The notes below the pieces were generated by a model, which saw nothing but the letters and a program-made list of their open reading frames with translations, searched no databases and was not told where the DNA came from. A stretch of DNA of 43,443 nucleotides from assembly GCA_020722725.1 (NCBI GenBank), contig DYKG01000031.1, positions 1 to 43,443 on the forward strand, written 5' to 3'. Origin of the DNA: Candidatus Methylomirabilis sp. GTDB lineage: Bacteria; Muiribacteriota; Ozemobacteria; Ozemobacterales; Ozemobacteraceae. This document shows positions 34,040 to 42,102 of the stretch, one piece after another. The position numbers and the translations under genes are program-made. Numbering within the stretch: position 1 is the stretch's first letter; the number at the start of each line of letters is the position of its first letter.

Positions 34040-34990
34040 TCAAAAATCGTTTATGCGGTCAGCAAGTTCGGGGTGGTCAACAAAGGGGTTTCTGTTGCCC
34101 TGAATCTGCTCAACTCTGTCATTTCTTGCACGTTCATTGGCATCTACGGGATCGTCTTTGTTCCATTGGCGCAAAACCTGTTCTTCATCGCCGTCAATGC
34201 GGTATTTATAGCGAACCGAGAAGTAGAACAAGGCGCGGGCGATGTTGCCGCGATACTTGGGCCGTGGTTCAAATACATCGCCGTCACATTCGCTGCCGCC
34301 TTCTTCCCAGATCGGGTTGTCAACAATTCCGAAAGGCAGACTGCCGCGGGTGGAATTGGCCACCGGGTCAGTCGGGAACAGATGATGCATGTCGCTTTTG
34401 GCGATGCCTTTGGCACCTTTCGACTGGGGCCATGAATGTTCGATGTTCATCACATCGTTTTTCGGCATGGTTTTTGCATTGATGACTTTGCCAGTGTAAA
34501 TACATTCAATGTAATTGTCATAATTATCGACAGTCAGCATTATATAGCGCCGGGCATCAGTATAATCTATCGCTTTCTGACACTGAATCTTTTCAAAGAT
34601 TTTTGCAATCAGCTCATTATTGTTTAAACTCGCTATCGAATTGTAAAAGCTGATCCAATCTTCATTTCTGCTGCGATTGCCTCTTGATGTCCGACTGGTT
34701 CTGGAATTGCGCCGGGCAAAATTAACATCTGGCTCACTGGCTCGTCTCTCAACCCGTGGACTGCGGTAAAGGGCCAGAATCTTTTCACGCAGCTTAACCA
34801 GGTCGGCCTGCGATTTTGGCGATTCTGCCTCGATTTTATCGAGAAGCAGAAGAGCTTGCCGGAGCGTTTCTTTCCTTGCATCTGTTTTCTGATAACCCTC
34901 CTGTGCAATGACTGAAAGGGCCCCGAGCACGATTACGATGGCGATAAGGCACAAATAGAGAGAAGCTGACTTATAGGTTTTTGAAATCAT
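34040..34990 (-). CDS. Endonuclease I family nuclease, membrane-anchored or secreted
   Basis: A 316-residue endonuclease I/EndA-type HNH-fold nuclease. A hydrophobic signal or anchor lies at about residues 12-30. A basic serine/arginine-rich linker (RRNSRTSRTSRGNRSRN) follows, then the nuclease domain: MNIEHSWPQS with the catalytic histidine, SDMHHLFPTDPVANSTRGS, RGNIARALFYF, and NERARNDRVEQIQGNRNPF. All family motifs are present. It would degrade extracellular or periplasmic DNA. ATG 34990 is preferred over a TTG 15 codons upstream. Confidence 0.9.
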   Translation of the reverse strand: MISKTYKSASLYLCLIAIVIVLGALSVIAQEGYQKTDARKETLRQALLLLDKIEAESPKSQADLVKLREKILALYRSPRVERRASEPDVNFARRNSRTSRTSRGNRSRNEDWISFYNSIASLNNNELIAKIFEKIQCQKAIDYTDARRYIMLTVDNYDNYIECIYTGKVINAKTMPKNDVMNIEHSWPQSKGAKGIAKSDMHHLFPTDPVANSTRGSLPFGIVDNPIWEEGGSECDGDVFEPRPKYRGNIARALFYFSVRYKYRIDGDEEQVLRQWNKDDPVDANERARNDRVEQIQGNRNPFVDHPELADRINDF

Positions 34991-35137
34991 CTTTTTATTA
35001 TAATAATTTATAAAAACAACGTAAGACCTTTTCAAAAAAAAGTTTTGAATTTCGGAATAATTCTTAATTTGTCCCGGTTTTTCGGCGTATAGTCGCTGAT
35101 ATAAATTGTTACCGGTTACAGGTATTCCGCGTACATT

Positions 35138-35404
35138 TTAGAATTTTTTGTAATTATCATTACGATCAAGGACAGGTTTATTTGAAAAAAAACGAGAACC
35201 CTTATAAAGAGCCTGGTTTGCAAAACCAAGACCGTTAATAATCATACCAGCAACGCATTCGCCAACACTTATATTCTTTGTAACAGTCGACTTGGATCCC
35301 AAAAGGCTGTCGATACTCTTAACAATGCCAAGTTTTCGGATCATGCCAGCAACCAGACCGAGGTGATCAAGCTTTCTTGTTACAAATTTAACTGCATTTC
35401 CCAT
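35138..35404 (-). pseudogene. Truncated DUF4277/IS1634-type transposase N-terminus
   Basis: An 88-codon frame that matches the first part of DUF4277-type (IS1634/IS1549-like) transposases: RKLDHLGLVAGMIRKLGIV, then VGECVAGMIINGLGFANQALY and FFSNKPV. A full transposase is 450-550 residues; here the frame ends soon after the DUF4277 domain, so the DDE catalytic part is missing. CAGGGAG eight bases before the ATG suggests the original start is kept. It marks past insertion-sequence activity at this island edge. Confidence 0.7.
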
Positions 35405-35626
35405 GTTGATGCTCCCTGGCATACTTGAATTTGAGGCAATGTTAACAAAACAATGCCTTTGGTACAAGCTTTCGAGAGAAAAGTATTCATCAGCGAAAAA
35501 ATTCAAATATGGATTTTTTTGCTTTTCCGCCACCCCCCCCCCCATTCTCGGGGATTGAAACAATCGCTGCGAGGTTATCCTTCACTTTGCTTATTCAAAT
35601 TTTCCAGGCTTAAAACCAGTAGTGAC

Positions 35627-35661
35627 TTGACAATCACTTACATATCACACATAATATGTGT
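35627..35661 (+). promoter_or_regulatory. Promoter with palindromic operator for the first toxin-antitoxin pair
   Basis: TTGACA (35627-35632), 17-base spacer, CATAAT (35650-35655). The palindrome ACACAT-AAT-ATGTGT (35647-35661) covers the -10 element, as expected for autorepression by a ribbon-helix-helix antitoxin. Confidence 0.7.
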
Positions 35662-35672
35662 AAAGGGAAAGT

Positions 35673-35897
35673 ATGAAAAATATTACTCTTTCGATCGAGG
35701 ATGATCTGCTGAAAGCTGGCCGCGATTATGCCAGAAAACACCGGATTTCCTTCAATGCTCTTGTAAGAAAATTGATCAGACAGACGGTGGTTTCTGAAAA
35801 TACCAACTGGCTTGACGAGGCATTCGCAATGATGGACAAGCTTGAAATCACTGATAAATCAGAAAAATGGACCCGCGACGAGTTGTACCGTGGCTAA
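35673..35897 (+). CDS. Ribbon-helix-helix (CopG-like) antitoxin
   Basis: A 74-residue protein. The first 45 residues form a ribbon-helix-helix DNA-binding domain (KNITLSIEDDLLKAGRDYA, then ISFNALVRKLI), and the C-terminal tail (WLDEAFAMMDKL) would clamp the toxin. It likely neutralises the PIN nuclease and represses its own operon through the palindrome at 35647-35661. AAAGGGAAAG supports the start. It overlaps the toxin gene by 8 bases. Confidence 0.82.
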   Translation: MKNITLSIEDDLLKAGRDYARKHRISFNALVRKLIRQTVVSENTNWLDEAFAMMDKLEITDKSEKWTRDELYRG

Positions 35898-36309
35898 AAT
35901 TTTCATTGACACCAATATTCTGGTCTACACGCTTGATCCGAGAAATTCCAATAAGCATTTCAAAGCAAGAAACTTCCTTAAGAATGCGATAATTGAGCAC
36001 AATCCAGTAATTTCAACCCAGGTGCTTCAAGAATTTTACGTTGCCGCGACAGCGAAGCTTAAAGCCGACCCTGTTACTGTAAAAGCCATTGTCCATAATT
36101 TCCAGAATCTTGAGATTGTAAATAACGATCTTGAGCTGATTGAACAGGCAATAGACATAAGTACTTCCGCTAAACTATCATTCTGGGATTCTCTTATAAT
36201 AGCTGCAGCAGAAAAGGCCAAATGTGATGTAATTTTTTCTGAAGATCTTAACTCAGGCCGGCTATACCGGGGCATTCGCCTGATTAACCCATTTAGCCAG
36301 GGCTTTTAA
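35890..36309 (+). CDS. PIN-domain ribonuclease toxin (VapC-like)
   Basis: A 139-residue PIN nuclease with the acidic residues expected at the active site: FIDTNILVY near the N-terminus, a glutamate in VLQEFYVAA, SFWDSLIIAAA, and a last aspartate in IFSEDL. VapC-type toxins cut tRNA or rRNA. The GTG start at 35890 lies within the antitoxin end; a longer frame starting at 35842 would run through the antitoxin gene and is rejected. It pairs with the upstream CopG-like antitoxin. Confidence 0.84.
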   Translation: MAKIFIDTNILVYTLDPRNSNKHFKARNFLKNAIIEHNPVISTQVLQEFYVAATAKLKADPVTVKAIVHNFQNLEIVNNDLELIEQAIDISTSAKLSFWDSLIIAAAEKAKCDVIFSEDLNSGRLYRGIRLINPFSQGF

Positions 36310-36378
36310 AATTAAGCAGTTTAAAAACCAGCAAAGCGATGCCCAAATTTCTCAGAAAAACCAGCCGGTCTCCCTTAG

Positions 36379-36415
36379 ACCTTTAAAATTTCCGGGTAAC
36401 CTTTAAAATTCCAGG
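36379..36415. repeat. Short tandem direct repeat upstream of the four-gene operon
   Basis: Two copies of ACCTTTAAAATTtCCxGG with a 20-base period, about 140 bases before the first gene. It could bind a regulator of the operon or be chance A/T-rich duplication. Confidence 0.5.
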
Positions 36416-36495
36416 ATTAAGTATTGTTCACTCCTGCATTCATTTTTTAGCCTGAGATAGCTTTTAAATGATATTCATTTTACCTTTATATTTTG

Positions 36496-36524
36496 TTGAT
36501 TATTACCATGAAGTTTGCTAAATT
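36496..36524 (+). promoter_or_regulatory. Candidate promoter of the four-gene Lon-like operon
   Basis: TTGATT (36496-36501), 17-base spacer, TAAATT (36519-36524), giving a leader of about 25 bases before the ATG at 36556. Confidence 0.45.
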
Positions 36525-36555
36525 TCCCTTATCTTAAGCAGCAACAGAGGTTCCA

Positions 36556-36993
36556 ATGAGCAAATTCGACCTTCTTGTCAAACAAAGTCTTGAGAACTCA
36601 TGGCAGGAAGCGAATATTGAAGTTCGACCGCGGGTTACCATTGGTATCCCATTTGGCCATGTGGCCTTTATCAAAGAAAGTTCCTGGAAAACCGCTGATT
36701 TTTTTCAAAAAGCAAAAGAACACCGGTCTTCACACCCCGGCTTAAGCATATCGAAGAATCCGGAATTTTTCAGGGTTGCATTTGGTTCGAGCCAAACCCA
36801 TGGAAGAAATCCCTCTGACAGGTCGCTTTTCTACGTAAAGCCGGAAGATTGCCAATGTCTTAAACTTGACACCGTTTTTTTACTCAAATCCACCCACCCC
36901 GTCACGATTTTCTCAATCGACGATAAATTTGGCGGATCAGCAAGCCTGAGTCAAAAAAAGCTGGCTGAACTGAAGAAAAAACTGAAATCATGA
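36556..36993 (+). CDS. Unknown 145-residue protein, first gene of the Lon-like operon
   Basis: No family recognised. It is soluble, with alternating beta and helix character: RPRVTIGIPFGHVAFI near the start, a central FFRVAFGSSQTHGRNPSD loop rich in polar residues, then DTVFLLKSTHPVTIFSI and a lysine-rich C-terminal helix. No cysteine or histidine cluster suggests metal binding. AGAGG precedes the ATG, and the stop overlaps the next ATG as ATGA, so it belongs to the operon. It might be a sensor, target or regulator of the downstream module; nothing in the sequence fixes its role. Confidence 0.65.
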   Translation: MSKFDLLVKQSLENSWQEANIEVRPRVTIGIPFGHVAFIKESSWKTADFFQKAKEHRSSHPGLSISKNPEFFRVAFGSSQTHGRNPSDRSLFYVKPEDCQCLKLDTVFLLKSTHPVTIFSIDDKFGGSASLSQKKLAELKKKLKS

Positions 36994-38117
36994 ACAGTTC
37001 AAAGTTTGGAAAATGCATCGAAAGATTTCTGGTATCTAAAGGTAATAGCAGAATACAGGCTTTTTCTGAACTTATTAAATCGGTTGACGAGATGGTCGCC
37101 CGCATAGTTATTTCAACCGGGCTGAAAAAAGTTGTAACCGAAAAACAACAAAACGAAACAGCATTACACCTTATCAAAGAAATCATCACCGAACCCTGTG
37201 ATTTCAAAACTTTAAATCAAACCCAAAATCCGCCCTTAAGTAACCGGTTCTCCGAATTCATTCGTGAAAAGGTTTTGCTTCAACCTGAAAACTATCACGC
37301 GATTATTCAGGCCTATACCTTCTCCAGGATCAGGACTCTTCTCCGTGAATATGCTGACCAGCGAGGTAAAAACTACATTCTGTTTAACAATCGTACAAAA
37401 AACAACTTGAAATCGCTCCAGAAAAAAGGTTTGGCATTTGAAGCAAGAAAAAACTACTGGTCTGCTAATGAAAACCCGATTGAGTTTTGTCGAACAATTA
37501 AATCCGTTCTGCCACTGCAAGTTCCTGTTAACTACCCCGAATTCAATTTGAAAAAAAATCATTACGCTGATTCCATAAAAAACTTTCTTCATTTGCCCAA
37601 TCATAAAAATCGAGCCTTTGCGAGAAAGCTGATAACAGAATTTTTCTTCAACAATTTTGTTCCCGAGGCAAGAAACTCTTTTGAGAATCATGAAGCTGTA
37701 AACCAGAACTTCAGCTTCATTATCAAAGCTGAAGCAGAAGAAGCCCTGAAGCTGTTCCTTGAAGAAAACCAGGTAAACAATACCGAAACACAGCAGATTT
37801 TCATGGCCGGCCTGGCCCATCTCTGTCACTCTTGCCCAAAATATCTGAAAAAAAATCCTTTAAATAAAAAACAATTAGAAAAGCCGGTTGTGGATTGCGT
37901 CGAAGATTTTTTGAATGATCGGCGTTTTAACCGCTTAAATAATTGGAAGCCCCCAAAAAGGTCAACCGCAAATAACCGACTCAAATCTTTCCAGATCAGG
38001 GTTCAGTGTAAAATTCAAGACCTGCCCCATGAGTCACGCCTGATCTTTATCAAGGGCCTCACAAAACAGTTATTCAGAATTTTCGTCGCTTTGTCTAAAG
38101 GTGGTTTAAATGAATAA
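36990..38117 (+). CDS. Unknown 375-residue helical protein, candidate sigma-factor-like component
   Basis: A mostly helical, basic protein without a family I can name. Its position just before a zinc anti-sigma-type gene suggests a sigma-like role. The N-terminal 120 residues are compatible with a sigma region 2 helical layout (FSELIKSVDEMVARIVISTG, then NYHAIIQAYTFSRIRTLLRE). The last 30 residues (QDLPHESRLIFIKGLT) loosely resemble the start of region 4. It is longer than ECF sigma factors, with about 200 residues between these parts. The sigma reading is inference only. It overlaps both neighbours (4 and 8 bases), so translation is coupled. Confidence 0.55.
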   Translation: MNSSKFGKCIERFLVSKGNSRIQAFSELIKSVDEMVARIVISTGLKKVVTEKQQNETALHLIKEIITEPCDFKTLNQTQNPPLSNRFSEFIREKVLLQPENYHAIIQAYTFSRIRTLLREYADQRGKNYILFNNRTKNNLKSLQKKGLAFEARKNYWSANENPIEFCRTIKSVLPLQVPVNYPEFNLKKNHYADSIKNFLHLPNHKNRAFARKLITEFFFNNFVPEARNSFENHEAVNQNFSFIIKAEAEEALKLFLEENQVNNTETQQIFMAGLAHLCHSCPKYLKKNPLNKKQLEKPVVDCVEDFLNDRRFNRLNNWKPPKRSTANNRLKSFQIRVQCKIQDLPHESRLIFIKGLTKQLFRIFVALSKGGLNE

Positions 38118-39099
38118 TCAGAATTGCCCATTGGAAAAGCTCAAGTCCTATCTCGAAAGCAAAGAAAAAAAGGAAATAAAGCAAGTGCCCGCCAGCCTGG
38201 CCCGGCACCTTGAAGAATGTGGCAGCTGCAGAAAAATTTCGCAGAACCCTGAGCTTGCCAGAATTTTTCTGAACCTTGATCGCAATGATAATAAATTCAA
38301 AAAAATATTGGATGGCGCTGTCCCTAAAGATGGTTCCTGCTCTTTTTTAGAAGGAGAAGTCTGGAGAATCGTCTCCGGGGAGGATAATGAGAAAAGTTTT
38401 GCAGTTATAACTCATTCAACATTTACCGCCGCAGATGGATGCAAATCGGCGGTAAGGGTTGTACCGGTGTTTTTCAGCCCGAACCAATTTGACCTTGACG
38501 AAAAAACCGATCTGGTAATTGAACCCGAAGATTTTCCGACCGGAATAACCGCCCTTCTCGAATGGTGGAACGAGCGTCCGATACTGGTTGATCACCTGGA
38601 ACATTTTTTTGGTTCCATTCATGAGCAAATTTTGACAAAATTAAAATGTTTGATTAACGAAGACCCAATTGCCAAAAATCTTTCGAGTTCTGGCAAATTG
38701 TTTCGTCAGCACCGAATTGCCTGCGGGCAGCTTCTTTCTTCTTCTTTTTTTAAAGATCTGCAGACATCAGAAGAAAAACTCTCCGCCCAGCAGGAAATTT
38801 TTCTGGATTTCCAGGCAAATGAAAACATTGCTCTGGCAGCCTCTGATATCGGTGGTTTTCATAAAAAAATCAGAGAGCTTGTTGATAAAAAGTCGTTTCC
38901 ACTTAACGTGCTTTACTTCGAAGATGTTGGAATCAAAATGATCTGCGCTAAAAAAGCATCTTTTGTCGTTGAAATCAAAACTTCAAAGGAAGTAAAAAGT
39001 TTTGCGTCTGATAAAAACGGAGTTCTTCTTTTAGAAGAAAAACAGCTTTTAAAAATTCTGAAAAATGGCGCTCAAACCATTTCTATCAGGGTAAATTGA
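38110..39099 (+). CDS. Zinc anti-sigma-type protein with MazF/PemK-like barrel (CalpT-like candidate)
   Basis: A 329-residue protein. The N-terminus carries an exact zinc anti-sigma motif, H33-x3-C37-x2-C40 (ARHLEECGSCRK). Residues about 80-180 follow the order of a MazF/PemK-like barrel: GEVWRIVSG, FAVITHS, VRVVPVFFS, DLVIEPED, and a helix with WNERPILVDHL and a terminal FFGSIHEQILTKL. The remaining ~150 residues have no clear fold. In the CRISPR-linked Calp system the MazF-like CalpT holds a sigma factor until a Lon protease cuts it; this protein has the matching domain and an additional zinc anti-sigma motif. AAAGGTGG precedes the ATG. The Lon-like gene starts 3 bases after its stop. Confidence 0.65.
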   Translation: MNNQNCPLEKLKSYLESKEKKEIKQVPASLARHLEECGSCRKISQNPELARIFLNLDRNDNKFKKILDGAVPKDGSCSFLEGEVWRIVSGEDNEKSFAVITHSTFTAADGCKSAVRVVPVFFSPNQFDLDEKTDLVIEPEDFPTGITALLEWWNERPILVDHLEHFFGSIHEQILTKLKCLINEDPIAKNLSSSGKLFRQHRIACGQLLSSSFFKDLQTSEEKLSAQQEIFLDFQANENIALAASDIGGFHKKIRELVDKKSFPLNVLYFEDVGIKMICAKKASFVVEIKTSKEVKSFASDKNGVLLLEEKQLLKILKNGAQTISIRVN

Positions 39100-39102
39100 C
39101 CT

Positions 39103-41931
39103 TTGAAAAGAACGCCATGCCCGTGCTGGTTATTGCCTGAAAACTTAACTGCTAAAGATCTCGTCGCGCTTGTAAAAGATGAGATTGGATTTGAAAGCAC
39201 CCCGATGGCTCATGCCTTATGGCGTTCCAGACCAAGTCGACTGCCCAATATTCTTGAAACCTATGATCGGTCTGACAAACTGGCAGGTGATTTGATCGAA
39301 CATGAAATCAATCGATTGCCCAATGTTTTTCAAGCGAATTTTTATGCAGAAGAATTTTTATGCCATTTAAAACATTCCCAAAACGGTCGAGAATTCTTTT
39401 CTGAGGCAATCCAACACCAGATCCGGAAAAAAATCAATTCGATGCCTGCGGGTGTTTCTGTTCCCATAATCATAAGGGGCACGGCAGACAAAAGAACTCC
39501 TTTGGTTTCTTTTTCTTCTTTTTCTGAGATTTCTGAGATTTCTGAGCCAGACATTTCCAGAAAATTTAAAACAGCCAATGCAAAAATTCAAAAACTTCTC
39601 GATGATTCTTTTTCAATTAAACACAGTGAATCATACATTCTGGACATTGCAAGGTTTGCAGACATTGAAGGAGAATCTTTTGAAATGGGTCTTTTTGTTC
39701 AAGCCTGGCTTGCTTTTCATGGCTACCCGAAAATAGGTTCAATATGTTGCACGGGCAGAATTCTGAAAAATGGTGAAGTTGGTGAAGTTGAACCTGGGCT
39801 TAAAATTGAAGCAGCATTAAAAAGAGAATTTGATTTTTGCCTGGTTCCTCTTGGGAATATAGACGACCACAATTATTGGGGAAACCCTCGAATAGTGGGC
39901 TTTTCCCACATTGAAGAATTAAATATCTGGTTAAAGAGCCATACCGGGCATCTGCCGGCCAAAAATGAAATTAGATCCTGGCTTTTTTCTAACATGGGCA
40001 AGCCGGCGGAATTTATTTTAAATTCTTTTTTCCAACAGATGATTGAAGAAACAGGGCTGCCGGCAAAACTTTGGAAAAACATGCTGGGTGCCTATAGCTC
40101 CGAAGAAAAATGCCGGAAACTCGCATTGGTAAGCAGGCAGTTTCTGAAGTTTCTTTTGAAGTTTCAAGAATCCGAGAACCAGGTTAATGTCGATCACTGT
40201 TTGAGGTATATATTACCCGATGACTGGAATTACGCTTTGTTATTGATGTTTTTGCTGAAAAATTATTCCAGGTCGCTGGTCAGGGCTGAAAACATCTATA
40301 GGGATTTTGCCGACGCCCTTCTCGATGCAAACCTCGAAATCGCAAACGCTTCTGAAAAAGTGAAAATCTTCGGATTGGAGTTTTTGCTGAACGACCATGA
40401 TTTCCAAATCGTCAGAAGACGGTACCCCCTTGCGCTATGCCTGCTTTACCGAAACCCCGCAGAATTGTTATGGCTGCTTTCTAGTCTCGATGAACTGACA
40501 GTAACCGAAAGCAGATTGCTTGAAAAGCTGCTTGAAGAATACGAAAAAAGGCTTGAAGAATTTGCCGATGACCCGGCACCCGTCAAAGTTGAAGCTGAAA
40601 TCATGCAGCAGGTCAATAGAATTCTCAACGCATCTCTTGATTATAAAATTTTTGACAATGTGCCAAACTCGAATAAAATTTCCAGGCTATATCTGGCATT
40701 GAAAAATTTCAGGAAGCGAAAAAACAAAAAAGCGGCCATAATCTGCAGAAAACTTCTTGAAAACATTATCACGTCAATGACTAAAGATTCTCCAGAGAAA
40801 AAAAATGAAGCTCTCCAATCGATCGATGCCGGGGAAAATAAATTTACCAAAAGCAAAGATCCCAGATTCGACAAGCTGGAAAAAGCATTAAAGCCTCATT
40901 ATACCACCGATTTAGCTGAAAAGCCGAAAAACGGAATGTGCATCAAAAGTTTTGAACAGTCCGCAAAGATCTTTATCGAAAATCTTTTAAACTTTGTTTT
41001 GCCGGTAAAAAAAGAAACGGGCCGGCAAATTTCCCATGATATGGCATGGTTTCCACAACCGGCCATTGCAATTATCATGGGCAATTCAAATTTAAAATTA
41101 ATTTTAAATTCATTTTTTGAGACATGTTCAGGGCCTGGTTATGAATCACAGAAGTTTAAGGGGGAATGTCTTGCCCACTGGTGCGGCTTTCGCGACCAGT
41201 TCAACAGGAGTTTAATCAGGCAGGAAAATCTTGATCAGCGATTCAAAATACCATATCTTTGCGGCTATTTTTCACAGGAGCCCTCTATCAGATGTGATCC
41301 TTCATCCTGCGAACTGAGGCGAAGTTTCAACAAAAATAAACTTTCACTCCAGTCGTTTTTTTTCTGGGTTAAACTTACTGCTGAAAAATGCCGGATTTGT
41401 CTGGATTCAGAAATTAAAATTTTATTTAAAGAATGGGATTATTATTATAAAAATATTGTTTCTTCTGATTTAGAGAATGAAAAATTCAAGCAGTATTTGA
41501 CTTATCTGTTTTTAAAGGCTCTTTTCATAAATGACACAAAGGAAAATTGGCAAGATCTGGTTGAAAAATTCAAGTCTGATCCACATCAGGTAAGAAGAAC
41601 TGCACAGTTATTGATTCCAATTTACCAGGCCTTGAAAAATTCTGAAAATGCCAGAGATTTTCTTGAACCAACCTGGGGAATGAACAACAATTCCAATTTC
41701 GTCGTTCAGTATCTCCTGACTTTCAACCCCGGGAAAAGCCTGGAATTATGCAATTCGGCAATTTTTGCTCCGATCGAATGGCAAATGTCGGTTGATCAAC
41801 AGATGTTTCACACCATCTGCCTTTCTCACCTGGAAAACAAAAATTCTGAGCTGAGAGGTTTCATTTTAGAAAAGGTCGAAGACCTGCCAAACCTTGTTTA
41901 TGGCCTTTCTCTACTGCACAAGCGCACTTGA
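39103..41931 (+). CDS. Lon-type (S16) Ser-Lys protease domain protein with long uncharacterised C-terminus (CalpL-like candidate)
   Basis: A 942-residue protein. Residues about 120-280 resemble the Lon proteolytic domain: Ser192 in IEGESFEMG, and Lys234 in VEPGLKIEAALK after CTGRILKNGEVGEV. The 42-residue spacing matches the Ser679-Lys722 pair of E. coli Lon, and the following FDFCLVPLGN fits the LILP strand. There is no AAA+ module and no SAVED domain I can see. Residues 300-942 are helical and may be a repeat scaffold or sensor, with a cysteine group near 770-800 (RCDPSSC, CRIC). The first in-frame ATG lies 34 codons in; TTG 39103 just after the previous stop, with AGGG upstream, is the best start. 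Confidence 0.65.
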   Translation: MKRTPCPCWLLPENLTAKDLVALVKDEIGFESTPMAHALWRSRPSRLPNILETYDRSDKLAGDLIEHEINRLPNVFQANFYAEEFLCHLKHSQNGREFFSEAIQHQIRKKINSMPAGVSVPIIIRGTADKRTPLVSFSSFSEISEISEPDISRKFKTANAKIQKLLDDSFSIKHSESYILDIARFADIEGESFEMGLFVQAWLAFHGYPKIGSICCTGRILKNGEVGEVEPGLKIEAALKREFDFCLVPLGNIDDHNYWGNPRIVGFSHIEELNIWLKSHTGHLPAKNEIRSWLFSNMGKPAEFILNSFFQQMIEETGLPAKLWKNMLGAYSSEEKCRKLALVSRQFLKFLLKFQESENQVNVDHCLRYILPDDWNYALLLMFLLKNYSRSLVRAENIYRDFADALLDANLEIANASEKVKIFGLEFLLNDHDFQIVRRRYPLALCLLYRNPAELLWLLSSLDELTVTESRLLEKLLEEYEKRLEEFADDPAPVKVEAEIMQQVNRILNASLDYKIFDNVPNSNKISRLYLALKNFRKRKNKKAAIICRKLLENIITSMTKDSPEKKNEALQSIDAGENKFTKSKDPRFDKLEKALKPHYTTDLAEKPKNGMCIKSFEQSAKIFIENLLNFVLPVKKETGRQISHDMAWFPQPAIAIIMGNSNLKLILNSFFETCSGPGYESQKFKGECLAHWCGFRDQFNRSLIRQENLDQRFKIPYLCGYFSQEPSIRCDPSSCELRRSFNKNKLSLQSFFFWVKLTAEKCRICLDSEIKILFKEWDYYYKNIVSSDLENEKFKQYLTYLFLKALFINDTKENWQDLVEKFKSDPHQVRRTAQLLIPIYQALKNSENARDFLEPTWGMNNNSNFVVQYLLTFNPGKSLELCNSAIFAPIEWQMSVDQQMFHTICLSHLENKNSELRGFILEKVEDLPNLVYGLSLLHKRT
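39521..39547 (+). repeat. Three tandem 9-mers inside the Lon-like gene
   Basis: TTTCTGAGA repeated three times (the last copy changes one base), encoding a Ser-Glu-Ile repeat (SEISEISEP) in a linker before the protease core. Copy number could vary by slippage without a frameshift. Confidence 0.6.
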
Positions 41932-42102
41932 GGAGTCCCATGCCAAAAGGTTGAACTCGTCTCAAAAAGTATTGCAAGGCATTACCGCGGCAAAAATTCC
42001 AGCTCCCAATCTATTTTTTTTGCTGTTACTCGGAATTCTCAGCTTGACCTTTCCGATCGATCGAATTATCGTAAAACGAGGTTTACTATGGAGGCAAAAG
42101 AA

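Larger units (their letters stand above)
34991..35672. other. Gene-poor, A/T-rich junction at the edge of the accessory island
   Basis: About 680 bases between endonuclease I and the first antitoxin. It holds the transposase remnant (35138-35404), a run of eleven C at 35533-35543, and the promoter/operator of the toxin-antitoxin pair. No other gene is supported. I could not find matching terminal inverted repeats around the transposase fragment. Confidence 0.6.

Noticed and set aside
34991-35035. TTG start 15 codons upstream for endonuclease I
   Set aside because: The ATG at 34990 begins a normal signal sequence; the upstream segment is A/T-rich and promoter-like.
35405-35563. N-terminal extension of the transposase fragment
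   Set aside because: The conserved DUF4277 sequence begins after ATG 35404, which has a good ribosome site; the extension runs through the C-tract.
35842-35889. Longer start for the first PIN toxin
   Set aside because: It would read through the antitoxin gene; the GTG at 35890 begins the conserved PIN sequence.
39103-41931. SAVED domain in the Lon-like protein
   Set aside because: I looked for SAVED-type features in the C-terminus and found none; the region is long and helical without a recognisable sensor.
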